A stretch of 37,822 nucleotides of DNA from Streptomyces sp. ISL-1 (GTDB taxonomy: Bacteria > Actinomycetota > Actinomycetes > Streptomycetales > Streptomycetaceae): positions 1-37,822 of the forward strand of contig NZ_JAGGOI010000061.1 of assembly GCF_018614585.1 (NCBI RefSeq), written 5' to 3'. The notes below the pieces were generated by a model. The model worked only from the letters and a program-made list of their open reading frames with translations. It had not been told where the DNA came from and made no database searches. This document shows, in pieces, positions 7,737-16,188 of the stretch; position 1 is the first letter of the stretch; each line of letters opens with the position of its first letter. A program made the translations under genes and the position numbers.

Positions 7737-8963
7737 ATGACGACCCATCGGATCGGCCCGCCCCCGCCCGCCTTCAACCTCCCCCCGGTGCCGGGCACCC
7801 GCCCCCACCCCCTGCAAGCCGCCGCCCTCGGTGCCCTCTGGGCGGCCACCCGCGCCGGCATGCTCGCCCTTCTCCTCGTCGACCGCGTCGGTGACACCGG
7901 CGTCGCCGGTGAGGTGCACACCCTCTACCGGCGCTGGTACGAACAGCTCGTCCAGGGCGCCTTCCCGCTGGACGACGTCACCTGGCAGTACCCGCCCGGC
8001 GCCGCGCTCGTGTTCCTGTCCCCCGGCGCGCTGCCGTGGCTGACCTATTTCCAGGCCTTCGTCGCGCTCACCCTCGCCGCCGACGCCGTCATCACGCTCG
8101 CCCTCGCCCGGGCCGGTGTGCACGGCGCCTGGCTGTGGGTGTGCGGACTGCCGCTGATGCTGCACCTCCCCTACGCGCGCTACGACGTCCAGGTCACCGC
8201 CGTCGCCGTGCTCGCACTGCTGGCTGTGCGAAACCGGCCGCTGATCGGCGGAGCGCTCGCCGGACTCGGCGCGATGATCAAGGTATGGCCGCTGCTCACC
8301 GTGCTCGGCACGCCTCGCGGACCTACGACACGCGCCGCCTGGATCTCCGCGGCCGCCTCCGCAGCCGCGCTGCTCGCCGTGCTGTCCCTCACCTTCACGC
8401 ACAGCCTGGATTTTCTGCGCCAGCAGGGGGCGCGGGGCGTGCAGATCGAGTCGCTCGGCGGGACCGCGCTCCAGCTGGCGCGGAAGGCGGGCTGGCCGGG
8501 CTCGGTCAGATACCAGTACGGGGCCTTCGAGTTCGTCGGCCCCCATGTGCCGAGCGTGGCGCGGATCTCCCTGCTGCTGACCGTCGCCGCGATGTGCTGG
8601 CTGCTGCTGTGGCGGCTCAGGGCGTCGCGCTGGACTCCGGCCACACCCTTCGACGCCGCGTTCGCGGCCGTACTGCTCTTCACCGTCACCAGCCGCGTCA
8701 TCAGCCCGCAGTATCTGATCTGGCTGCTCGGCCTGGCCGCGGTCTGCCTCACCTCCCGGCACACCACTCAGCGCCCGGTCGCGCTCCTGATGCTGCCCGC
8801 TGCCGCGCTGAGCGCGCTGGCCTACCCCGTGCTGTACGACGACGTGCTGGCCGGCTCTCCGCGCGGCCTGCTGCTCATGGTCGTACGGAACGGGCTGCTG
8901 CTCGCCGCGGCACTGCTCTCCTCCCGTCGGCTGTGGGCGGCGACGGCCGGACGGGCCGGCTGA
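7737..8963 (+). CDS. GT87/DUF2029-type membrane glycosyltransferase
   Basis: This 408-residue polytopic membrane protein resembles the polyprenyl-phosphate-mannose-dependent mannosyltransferases (GT87, DUF2029). After a Pro-rich N-terminus comes the first helix, an acidic loop (DRVGDTGVAGEVHTLYRRW), and the WQYPPGA motif that is characteristic of the family. About ten transmembrane segments follow, with the late motif VISPQYLIWLLGL, also typical. Such enzymes add sugars to extracytoplasmic glycans or lipoglycans on the outer face of the membrane. The acceptor is not evident, but the neighbouring exporter suggests envelope glycan work. The start ATG 7737 has no ribosome-binding site but a promoter just upstream, so the message is probably leaderless. 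It ends in front of a long palindromic terminator shared with gdh. Confidence 0.82.
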   Translation: MTTHRIGPPPPAFNLPPVPGTRPHPLQAAALGALWAATRAGMLALLLVDRVGDTGVAGEVHTLYRRWYEQLVQGAFPLDDVTWQYPPGAALVFLSPGALPWLTYFQAFVALTLAADAVITLALARAGVHGAWLWVCGLPLMLHLPYARYDVQVTAVAVLALLAVRNRPLIGGALAGLGAMIKVWPLLTVLGTPRGPTTRAAWISAAASAAALLAVLSLTFTHSLDFLRQQGARGVQIESLGGTALQLARKAGWPGSVRYQYGAFEFVGPHVPSVARISLLLTVAAMCWLLLWRLRASRWTPATPFDAAFAAVLLFTVTSRVISPQYLIWLLGLAAVCLTSRHTTQRPVALLMLPAAALSALAYPVLYDDVLAGSPRGLLLMVVRNGLLLAAALLSSRRLWAATAGRAG

Positions 8964-8973
8964 TCAGGACGCA

Positions 8974-9015
8974 CAATCGCCGGACGGGCTTGAAATCAAG
9001 CCCGTCCGGCGATTG
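8974..9015. terminator. Bidirectional terminator formed by a 20-bp perfect palindrome
   Basis: The arms 8974-8993 and 8996-9015 are perfect complements with only 2 nt between them. They begin CAATCGCCGGACGGGC and end with the complement. It sits between the convergent GT87 and gdh genes and would terminate both. Near-identical palindromes followed by GAGGAC are, to my recollection, very common between Streptomyces genes, so it may also be a dispersed repeat. Confidence 0.7.
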
Positions 9016-9066
9016 AGGACAAACCGGCCACCGGCCGGACCCGGTCAGCCTTCGCCGGTCACCGCG

Positions 9067-12000
9067 CTAGCTGTGCATCCGCAGCAGCTGCCGCATGGTC
9101 CGCATCGCCACCGACAGGTTCGCCAGGTCGAACGTGTCCGAGCCCTGGATCTCCTCCAGCGTCAAACGCGCCCGGCTCAGGATCGCCGCGTTCTTCTCCT
9201 CCCACGCCTTGAACCGCTCCTCCGGCGTCGAGGCGCCGTTGCCGACGGAGAGCACATCGGCGGTGAGCATGGCGTGTGCCGCGTACAGATCCTCGCGGAT
9301 GGAGGCCCGGGCCATCGACTGCCAGCGGTCGGCCCGCGGCAGCTCGATGATGCGGTCCATCAGCTGAGTGATCCGCAGCCGGTCGGCGAGGTCGTAGTAC
9401 ACCTCGGCGACCGCCATCGGCTCCTTCTGCGTACGGTCCGCGATCGCGACGATGTCGAGCGTCGGGAAGGCGGACGAGAACCCGGCGACCCGCAGCGCGA
9501 GGTCCTCGGGCACGCCCGCATCGGTGAGCTCCTGCAGGATGCGCTCGTACCACTCCATGTCGGCGCCGCGCAGCATCTTCGGCAGCTCGCCCCAGACCTG
9601 CTCCACACGCTCGGCGAAGAAGTCGATGGTCTCGGCGAGCTCCAGCGGCTGCGGCCGGTTGCCCAGCAGCCATCGCGTACCGCGCTCCACGAGGCGGCGC
9701 GAGTGCAGCCGGATACGGGTCTGGACGTCGGCCGCGACCTTGTTGTCGAGAGCCTCGACGGCGTCCCACACCGCGCCGAGACCGAAGATCTCCCGGGCCG
9801 CGGTCTGCGCCCGCACGATCTCCTCGACCGACGCGCCCGTCTCCTCCCGCAGCCGGTGCAGGAAGGTCGAACCACCGGCGTTCACTGTGTCGTTGACCAG
9901 CACCGTCGTGACGATCTCGCGGCGCAGCGCATGCCCGTCGATCGCCTCCGGGAACTTCTCGCGCAGCGGCCTCGGGAAGTACGCGTGCAGCAGCCGGCGC
10001 AGATACGGGTCGTCCGGCAGGGGGGTCCTGATCAGCTCGTCCGCCACCGTGATCTTGGTGTAGGCGAGCAGCACGGCCAGCTCGGGCTGGCTGAGTCCCT
10101 TGCCCGCGTTCAGCAGTTCACGGATCTGCCGGTCGGTCGGCAGGAACTCCAGCCCCCGGTCCAGCGCGCCGTCCCGCTCCAGGCGCCGGATGAAGCGCTG
10201 GTGGGCGTGGAGCAGACTCGGCGCCTGGACGACGGCGTTCGCGAGGGCGACGTTCTGCGCGTAGTTATTGCGCAGCACCAGCGCACCGACCTCATCGGTC
10301 ATCTCGGCGAGCTGCTTGTTGCGCTGCTTGACGGTCATATCGCCGTCCGACACCAGGCCGTTGAGCAGGATCTTGATGTTCACCTCGTGGTCGGAGGTGT
10401 CCACGCCCGCGCTGTTGTCGATGGCATCGGTATTGATCTTGCCGCCGTGGCGGTCGAACTCGATCCGGCCGAGCTGGGTCAGACCCAGGTTGCCGCCCTC
10501 GCCGACGACCTTGACGCCCAGGTCCTCGCCGTTGACGCGGATCGCGTCATTGGCCTTGTCGCCGACGTCCGCGTTGGACTCGGTGGATGCCTTGACGTAC
10601 GTACCGATGCCGCCGTTCCACAGCAGGTCCACCGGGGCCTTGAGGATCGCCTTCATCAGCTCGGCGGGCGTCATCTTGGCGATGCCCGCCTTGATGCCGA
10701 GCGCCGCGCGCATCTGGGCGTTGACCGGGATCGACTTGGCGCTGCGGGGGTAGATGCCACCGCCCTGGGACAGCAGCTCCTTGTTGTAGTCGGCCCAGGA
10801 GGAGCGGGGCAGCTCGAAGAGCCGGCAGCGCTCGGCGTACGAGAGGGCCGAGTCCGGCTTCGGGTCGATGAAGATGTGCCGGTGGTCGAAGGCCGCGACG
10901 AGCCGGATGTGCTCGCTGAGCAGCATGCCGTTGCCGAACACGTCGCCGGACATGTCGCCGACGCCGACGACCGTGAAGTCCTGGGTCTGGGTGTCGTGGC
11001 CGAGCTCGCGGAAGTGCCGCTTGACGGACTCCCACGCGCCGCGGGCGGTGATGCCCATGCCCTTGTGGTCGTATCCGGCGGAACCGCCCGAGGCGAAGGC
11101 GTCACCGAGCCAGAAGTTGTACGAGACCGCGACCTCGTTGGCGATGTCGGAGAAGGACGCGGTTCCCTTGTCGGCGGCGACGACGAGGTAGGTGTCCTCC
11201 TCGTCGTGGCGTACGACATCGGCCGGCGGCACGACCTCGCCCGCCACCAGGTTGTCGGTGATGTCGAGCAGCGCGGAGATGAAGATCTTGTAGCTGGCGA
11301 TGCCCTCGGCCAGCCAGGCGTCCCGGTCCACCGACGGATCCGGAAGCTGCTTGGCGACGAAGCCGCCCTTCGCGCCGACCGGCACGATCACGGTGTTCTT
11401 GACCATCTGCGCCTTGACCAGGCCCAGGATTTCCGTACGGAAGTCCTCACGCCGGTCGGACCAGCGCAGCCCACCGCGCGCGACCTTGCCGAAGCGCAGG
11501 TGCACCCCCTCGACGCGCGGGGAGTAGACCCAGATCTCGTACGCCGGGCGGGGCGCCGGCAGATCGGGGATGGCCTGCGGGTCGAACTTCATCGACACAT
11601 AGCTGTGCTGAACGCCGCCCGCCGCCTCCTGGAAGAAGTTGGTGCGCAGCGTCGCCTTGATGACGGTGAGGAAGGAGCGCAGGATCCGGTCCTCGTCCAG
11701 GCTCGCGACCTGGTCGAGCGCCCCGTCCAGCTCCTCGAGCAGACCGTCGGTCAGCTCGGTGCCCGCGCGCTGGCGGCTCGGCGACATCCTCGCCTCGAAG
11801 AGGGAGATCAGCAGCCGGGTGGTGTGGACGTTGGTACGGAGGGTGTCCTCCATGTAGTCCTGGCTGAAGGTCGAACCGGCCTGACGCAGGTACTTGGCGT
11901 ACGCGCGCAGCACCATTGCCTGCCGCCAGTTCAGACCGGCGCCCAGCACGAGGGAGTTGAAGGCGTCGTTCTCCGCCTCGCCGGTCCAGACGGCGGCGAA

Positions 12001-14013
12001 GGCGTCCTGGAAACGCTCGCGGGCGTCGTCGGCGAGGTAGTCGCCGCTGCCCGCGGCCTTCGGCATGCGCAGCCCGAAGTCGTAGATCCACGCGCTCGTA
12101 CGGTCCGAACAGCGCAGCTCGTACGGCCGCTCGTCGACGACTTCGCAGCCCAGCCGCTGCAGCACCGGCAGCACCGCGGAGAGCGAGACCTGCTCGCCGA
12201 TGCGGTAGATCTTGAAGCGGCGCTCGCCGGGGCCCGCCCCGACCGGCTCGTACAGGGAGAGCGAGAATTCCCTGCCGGACTGGTTCAACTGCTCGAGATG
12301 GACCAGGTCGGCGACGGCGGCGCGTGGCGAGTGGTCGGCCTTGTAGCCCTCGGGGAAGGCGTTGGCGTAACGGCGCAGCAGTTCGGCCGCGCGCTCCTCG
12401 CCGCACTCGGCATTCAGCGCCTCGGCGAATCCGTCGGCCCACGAACGGGCGGCCTCCACCAGCCGGGCCTCGATGCGCTCCTTGTCGGCGTCGGTGAGGT
12501 CGGGCAGCTCGGTGCCGGCCGGGACACGGACCACGAAGTGCAGCCGGGACAGGATCGACTCGGTGTTCCAGGCGGTGAAGTCGACGCTGGTGCCGCCCAG
12601 CTCCTCCTTGAGGATGTCGATCAGGCGCAGCCGTACGCCTGTGGTGTACCGGTCGCGCGGCAGGTAGACCAGCGCGGAGTAGTAGCGCCCGTACTCGTCC
12701 TGGCGCAGGTAGAGCCGCAGCCGGCGGCGCTCTTGGAGGTAGAGCACGCTGGTGACGATGGAACGCAGCTGGTCGACGGGCGTCTGGAAGAGCTCGTCGC
12801 GCGGGTAGGTCTCGAGGATCTGCAGCAGGTCGCGGCCGTCATGGCTGTTGGGCGAGAAGCCGGCGCCCTCCAGGACCTCGACGACCTTGCGGCGGATGAC
12901 CGGGACGCGGCGGACGGACTCGGTGTACGCGGCGGAGGAGAACAGGCCGAGGAACCGGCGCTCGCCGATGACCTCGCCGTTGGCGTCGAACTTCTTGACG
13001 CCCACATAGTCGAGGTAGCTGGGCCGGTGCACGGTCGAGCGGCTGTTGGCCTTGGTCAGTATGAGCAGCTTGTGCTCGCGGGCCTTCTTGCGGGCGTCGG
13101 CGGGCAGCCGGCTGAAGGACGGGCTGACCGGGTGGGCGTCTTCGCCGCTGTGGTGGGGGTCGGAGCGCAGAATCCCGAGGCCGGTGCCGGGCACGGCGGC
13201 CAGCGCGTCGCTCTCGGTGAGCTCGTACTCCCGGTAGCCCAGGAAGGTGAAGTGGTCGTCGGCGAGCCAGCGCAGCAGCTCGCGCGCCTCCTCGACCTCC
13301 TGGTCGCGCAGATCGTCGGCGGTCGGCTCGCTCGGCAGCTCTTCGCCGATGCGCAGCGCGGCGTCGCGCATCTTCTCCCAGTCCTCGACGGCCTCGCGCA
13401 CGTCGGAGAGGACGCGCAGCAGGTCGGAGGTGATCTGCTTCAGATCGGACCGGTCGGTCTCACGGTCGAACTCGACGTGAATCCAGGACTCGACGAGCGC
13501 GTCGTGCGGCAGCGCCTTGCCCTTGGCCTTGCCGTTGGCCTCGCCGGGCAGCACCTCGATGAGCTTGCCCGTGACATCCCGGCGGACGATGAGCTGCGGG
13601 TGGATCACCACATGGATGCCGCGGCCCTGCCGGGAGAGCTCATTGGTGACGGAGTCGACGAGGAAGGGCATGTCGTCGGTGACGACCTCGACCACGGAGT
13701 GGCTGCACGTCCAGCCGTTCTCCTCGACGGTCGGGGTGTGGACCCGCACGTTGGCCGTCCCCTGCGGGCGGTTCTCGGCGAGCCGGTAGTGGGAAAGTGC
13801 CGCGCCGAAGATGTCGACCGGGTCGCGGTCGGCGAGGTCCTCGGGAGCGGTGTGCAGGTAGTAGCGCTGGAGGTATGAGAGCAGGGTGTCCTGGTCGGGA
13901 CGCTTCCCTTGCCCTGCCCCAGTCGGAAGGTTCCCCCCGACCGGGCTGTTCTCAGCTACCCGGGCAGCCCTTGTGAGCAGCTCGGCTTTGGCTTCGTCCA
14001 GCTTGGTCTGCAT
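9067..14013 (-). CDS. gdh: NAD-dependent glutamate dehydrogenase, large (~180 kDa) type
   Basis: The product is a 1648-residue enzyme that oxidises glutamate to 2-oxoglutarate and ammonia with NAD+, feeding the TCA cycle. It belongs to the giant bacterial NAD-GDH family (about 1600-1650 residues), first described in Streptomyces clavuligerus. Visible landmarks are the N-terminal regulatory region (SVVEVVTDDMPFLVDSVTNE), the catalytic core with the glycine-rich PVGAKGGFVAKQL around Lys882, GVGDMSGDVFGNGMLLS, and WNGGIGTYVK, followed by the long C-terminal domain. The ATG at 14013 is preceded by AGGAG (complement of 14023-14027) at 9 nt spacing. The gene stands alone between a long palindromic terminator and a 460-nt non-coding region. 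A long open frame on the opposite strand is a codon-bias artefact. Confidence 0.96.
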   Translation of the reverse strand: MQTKLDEAKAELLTRAARVAENSPVGGNLPTGAGQGKRPDQDTLLSYLQRYYLHTAPEDLADRDPVDIFGAALSHYRLAENRPQGTANVRVHTPTVEENGWTCSHSVVEVVTDDMPFLVDSVTNELSRQGRGIHVVIHPQLIVRRDVTGKLIEVLPGEANGKAKGKALPHDALVESWIHVEFDRETDRSDLKQITSDLLRVLSDVREAVEDWEKMRDAALRIGEELPSEPTADDLRDQEVEEARELLRWLADDHFTFLGYREYELTESDALAAVPGTGLGILRSDPHHSGEDAHPVSPSFSRLPADARKKAREHKLLILTKANSRSTVHRPSYLDYVGVKKFDANGEVIGERRFLGLFSSAAYTESVRRVPVIRRKVVEVLEGAGFSPNSHDGRDLLQILETYPRDELFQTPVDQLRSIVTSVLYLQERRRLRLYLRQDEYGRYYSALVYLPRDRYTTGVRLRLIDILKEELGGTSVDFTAWNTESILSRLHFVVRVPAGTELPDLTDADKERIEARLVEAARSWADGFAEALNAECGEERAAELLRRYANAFPEGYKADHSPRAAVADLVHLEQLNQSGREFSLSLYEPVGAGPGERRFKIYRIGEQVSLSAVLPVLQRLGCEVVDERPYELRCSDRTSAWIYDFGLRMPKAAGSGDYLADDARERFQDAFAAVWTGEAENDAFNSLVLGAGLNWRQAMVLRAYAKYLRQAGSTFSQDYMEDTLRTNVHTTRLLISLFEARMSPSRQRAGTELTDGLLEELDGALDQVASLDEDRILRSFLTVIKATLRTNFFQEAAGGVQHSYVSMKFDPQAIPDLPAPRPAYEIWVYSPRVEGVHLRFGKVARGGLRWSDRREDFRTEILGLVKAQMVKNTVIVPVGAKGGFVAKQLPDPSVDRDAWLAEGIASYKIFISALLDITDNLVAGEVVPPADVVRHDEEDTYLVVAADKGTASFSDIANEVAVSYNFWLGDAFASGGSAGYDHKGMGITARGAWESVKRHFRELGHDTQTQDFTVVGVGDMSGDVFGNGMLLSEHIRLVAAFDHRHIFIDPKPDSALSYAERCRLFELPRSSWADYNKELLSQGGGIYPRSAKSIPVNAQMRAALGIKAGIAKMTPAELMKAILKAPVDLLWNGGIGTYVKASTESNADVGDKANDAIRVNGEDLGVKVVGEGGNLGLTQLGRIEFDRHGGKINTDAIDNSAGVDTSDHEVNIKILLNGLVSDGDMTVKQRNKQLAEMTDEVGALVLRNNYAQNVALANAVVQAPSLLHAHQRFIRRLERDGALDRGLEFLPTDRQIRELLNAGKGLSQPELAVLLAYTKITVADELIRTPLPDDPYLRRLLHAYFPRPLREKFPEAIDGHALRREIVTTVLVNDTVNAGGSTFLHRLREETGASVEEIVRAQTAAREIFGLGAVWDAVEALDNKVAADVQTRIRLHSRRLVERGTRWLLGNRPQPLELAETIDFFAERVEQVWGELPKMLRGADMEWYERILQELTDAGVPEDLALRVAGFSSAFPTLDIVAIADRTQKEPMAVAEVYYDLADRLRITQLMDRIIELPRADRWQSMARASIREDLYAAHAMLTADVLSVGNGASTPEERFKAWEEKNAAILSRARLTLEEIQGSDTFDLANLSVAMRTMRQLLRMHS

Positions 14014-14473
14014 ATCCTCTGGCTCCTGTCGCGCGCCGTTGCGTGACGTAGGTGGAAGAAACGGCGCAACGCCACGACGCGGGGTATCCGGTCGAAGTCG
14101 ACGTTATGCCGCGATGAGAGATGTCCGAGCCGTTATTGGCCAATTTTGGCAGCCTGGCCGGAACGGGAAGATCAACGACCGCCCGGGCGCTGTGGCGCTC
14201 CGGGCGCGGGCCGGGGGCTTCGCTGCCCCCACGGCATATAGCGCTGATCACGGGTCAAGGCTATCGCCCCGCCCCCCCGACCCGTCATGAGCCGTATGTG
14301 TACAAAAGCGGGGCCCGAAGTTTGACAGTCTGGACAGCGACACAGGCCCTCTCTTGGCAAACAACCCGCCCGCGGTGCAGGTTGGCGGTGACGACACGGC
14401 GCCACCGCGAGCGGCAGCCGCCCCTGCATCCCCGGCAGGGGAACCCGTCGACAGCCCGACACCGGGAGCAGCC
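14014..14473. other. 460-nt divergent non-coding region between gdh and the PfpI-like gene
   Basis: No convincing gene is seen. The region must hold promoters for gdh (minus) and the PfpI-like gene (plus). It contains the perfect 10-bp palindrome ATTGGCCAAT at 14135-14144, a strong hairpin GGGGGC-TTCGCT-GCCCCC at 14213-14230, and an AT-rich CATATA at 14235-14240 next to it. On the minus strand the latter reads TATATG, with TTGACC 12 nt upstream, a spacing too short for a standard promoter. TTGACA at 14322-14327 on the plus strand has no matching -10. Confidence 0.5.
14210..14235. other. Strong hairpin inside the gdh/PfpI intergenic region
   Basis: GGGGGC (14213-14218) and GCCCCC (14225-14230) form a perfect 6-bp stem, extended by GCCG/CGGC flanks with one bulged base. 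It lies more than 180 nt from either start codon and does not follow a gene, so it could be an attenuator, an RNA processing structure or the end of an unannotated small transcript. Confidence 0.4.
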
Positions 14474-15043
14474 ATGACAACGAAGATCCTGATCGTCACC
14501 GGCGACGCAGCCGAGTCCCTCGAAGTCCTCTACCCGTACCAGCGGCTGCTGGAGGAGGGGTACGAGGTCGACATCGCGGCCCCCGCCCGCAAGCAACTGC
14601 AGTTCGTCGTGCACGACTTCGAGCCGGGCTTCGACACGTACACCGAGAAGCCGGGCTACACCTGGCCGGCCGACCTGGCCTTCTCGGAGGTCGACCCCGG
14701 ACAGTACACCGCGCTGGTGATCCCGGGCGGCCGCGCCCCGGAGTACCTGCGCAACGACCCTGAGCTCCGCAAGATCCTGAAGTCCTTCTTCGACGCGGAC
14801 AAACCGGTGGCCCAGATCTGCCACGGCCCGCTGCTGACGGCGGCGATCGGCAGCCTGGAGGGCCGCCGGGTCACCGCGTACCCAGCCCTGGAACTGGACA
14901 TGCAGGCGGCCGGAGCCAGCTTCCAGGACACGGAGGCGGTGGTCGACAACACCCTGGTCTCCTCCCGCGCCTGGCCGGACCACCCGGCCTGGATGCGGGA
15001 ATTCCTGAAGGTGCTGCGAGCGAAAGCACCGGTGACGACGTAG
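14474..15043 (+). CDS. DJ-1/PfpI-family protein
   Basis: This 189-residue single-domain protein has the DJ-1/PfpI fold. It starts with KILIVTGDAAESLEVLYPYQ and has the acidic-pocket region LVIPGGRAPEYLR. The nucleophile elbow is QICHGPLLT, with Cys116 followed by His117, as in the intracellular protease/YraA-type branch. Family members act as deglycases, chaperones or amidotransferase-like hydrolases; the exact activity cannot be read from sequence. The start ATG 14474 has GGGAG at 14464-14468. The gene is monocistronic, divergent from gdh, and ends in a G+C-rich region with hairpins and direct repeats. Confidence 0.88.
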   Translation: MTTKILIVTGDAAESLEVLYPYQRLLEEGYEVDIAAPARKQLQFVVHDFEPGFDTYTEKPGYTWPADLAFSEVDPGQYTALVIPGGRAPEYLRNDPELRKILKSFFDADKPVAQICHGPLLTAAIGSLEGRRVTAYPALELDMQAAGASFQDTEAVVDNTLVSSRAWPDHPAWMREFLKVLRAKAPVTT

Positions 15044-15070
15044 CGGACCGGCGGACCGCGGCGCGGGCCT

Positions 15071-15097
15071 GGGGCAGCGAGGCGGGCGGGGCTGCCC
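15071..15097 (+). terminator. Putative terminator after the PfpI-like gene
   Basis: GGGCAGC (15072-15078) and GCTGCCC (15091-15097) form a perfect 7-bp stem with a 12-nt loop, 28 nt after the stop. Confidence 0.4.
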
Positions 15098-15153
15098 GGG
15101 ATCCGGCCAGGCCAGGCCTGCAGCGTGCCGGCTCGCCCAGCAACGAGACGGCC

Positions 15154-15245
15154 GGCCCGCGCCGCGAGTCCGAGCGACGGGCCGGCCGGGGCGGCCGGCG
15201 CCTTGCCGGTCCTGGCCTGTTCGTGCGGGCTCAACCGGCGGCGGG
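15154..15245. repeat. Direct repeat, copy A (about 92 bp)
   Basis: This is the first of two nearly identical copies that begin GGCCCGC, pass through CCTTGCCGGTCCTGGCCTG and end GGCGGCGGG. It differs from copy B at only a few single bases and one 1-nt indel. It lies in the 378-nt non-coding gap between two convergent genes. The gap holds no gene that I can support. Confidence 0.8.
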
Positions 15246-15287
15246 GCGGCCGGGCCCGCTGCCGCGTCTGGAGCACCGGGAGGGTCG

Positions 15288-15380
15288 GGCCCGCACCGCG
15301 AGTCCGGAGCGACGGGCCGGTCGGGGCGGCCGACGCCTTGCCGGTCCTGGCCTGTTCGTGCGAGCTCAACCGGCGGCGGG
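15288..15380. repeat. Direct repeat, copy B (about 93 bp)
   Basis: Second copy of the repeat, 134 nt downstream of copy A and in the same orientation, with 42 nt of unrelated sequence between them. Six nt after it comes the small hairpin CGGGCA-GGC-TGCCCG (15385-15399), which could terminate the HAD gene on the minus strand. Confidence 0.8.
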
Positions 15381-15421
15381 AGGTCGGGCAGGCTGCCCGC
15401 CCAGGAGTCAGGGGTGCGGGC

Positions 15422-16087
15422 TCACGCCGCCAGGCGCAGGGCCTCCTCCACCGCCTCAGCGAGCGTGTCCACCACCGGCACGCCCACCGCCTCCAGGCTG
15501 GCCCTGCTGTGCGAGCCGCCCGTGTACAGCACCGCCCGCGCGCCCACGTGCGCCGCCGCCACCGCATCGTCGACCGCGTCGCCGATCACCACCGTGCGGC
15601 CCGGCTGGGCGGCTCCGTCCAGTGCCCGGAGGTGGCGCTCCATGTGGAACGCCTTGGCGCCGCCGGACGGCCCCGTCCGCCCGTCCACGCGTATGAAGTG
15701 ACTCTCGATGCCGTACCCCCGCACGACCGGGACCAGCTGCTCGTGCCCGTACATGCTGAGCAGCGACTGGCTGCGCCCGGCAAGCTGCCACTCCCTCAGC
15801 AGGTCCTCGACGCCCTCGGTCAGACCGCAGCCGATCCGGTGCTCGGTGTAATACCGGTGGAAGGTCTCATCCATGACCTCCCACTCCGCGTCCGAGGGCA
15901 GCCGGCCCATCAGCCGCTCGTAGAACCGGGGAATCGGCACGCAGTACAGCTCGCGGTAGCGCTCGAGCGTGATCGGCTCCAGGCCAATGTCCGCGAAGGC
16001 GGCGTTCGTCGCCGCGATGACCGCCTTGATGTCGTCGAGCAGTGTGCCGTTCCAGTCCCAGACCAGATGCGTGCTGTGCTTCCCCAT
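15422..16087 (-). CDS. HAD-superfamily phosphatase with a DWNGT motif I
   Basis: This 221-residue protein has the HAD fold with a helical cap: motif I VWDWNGTLLDD (nucleophile Asp11), a cap domain (YRELYCVPIPRFYERLMGRL), motif II near LLSMYG, motif III Lys in SGGAKAFHMERHL, and motif IV VVIGDAVDDAVAA. It resembles phosphoglycolate phosphatase-like enzymes. The second acidic residue of motif I, the usual general acid/base, is Asn13 instead of Asp; the DWNGT form is known in some HAD proteins, but its effect here is unclear. The ATG at 16087 has no Shine-Dalgarno and follows a -10-like TACCGT by 6 nt, suggesting a leaderless mRNA. The DUF6912-like gene lies 101 nt upstream on the same strand. 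Confidence 0.85.
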   Translation of the reverse strand: MGKHSTHLVWDWNGTLLDDIKAVIAATNAAFADIGLEPITLERYRELYCVPIPRFYERLMGRLPSDAEWEVMDETFHRYYTEHRIGCGLTEGVEDLLREWQLAGRSQSLLSMYGHEQLVPVVRGYGIESHFIRVDGRTGPSGGAKAFHMERHLRALDGAAQPGRTVVIGDAVDDAVAAAHVGARAVLYTGGSHSRASLEAVGVPVVDTLAEAVEEALRLAA

Positions 16088-16093
16088 GCGAAA

Positions 16094-16121
16094 ACGGTAC
16101 CGGCCGGGTCTGACAACGCAA
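16094..16121 (-). promoter_or_regulatory. Promoter of the HAD gene, probably leaderless
   Basis: On the minus strand TTGCGT is followed after 16 nt by TACCGT (16099 to 16094), which ends 6 nt before the ATG at 16087. The hexamers fit TTGnnn/TAnnnT. There is no ribosome-binding sequence. Confidence 0.45.
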
Positions 16122-16188
16122 CCGGCCCGGACCGGGAACCGACCGCTTCAGGCGAACCCACCCGGACCTGGTGAACCGGGCAACTGCC

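Noticed and set aside
9013..13878. A 1621-codon open frame antisense to gdh
   Set aside because: It mirrors the codon positions of a clear 1648-residue enzyme. Such long antisense frames are usual in very G+C-rich coding DNA. The predicted product is low-complexity and rich in Arg, Gly, Val and Asp.
14235..14258. TTGACC/TATATG promoter for gdh on the minus strand
   Set aside because: The spacer is only 12 nt, and a strong hairpin would lie in the leader right after the start.
14322..14327. TTGACA as -35 of the PfpI-like gene
   Set aside because: No -10 hexamer at a proper distance (14343-14351 is G+C-rich).
15154..15380. A CRISPR array or tandem protein repeat
   Set aside because: There are just two long copies, with no short regular spacers, and no open frame that resembles a protein.
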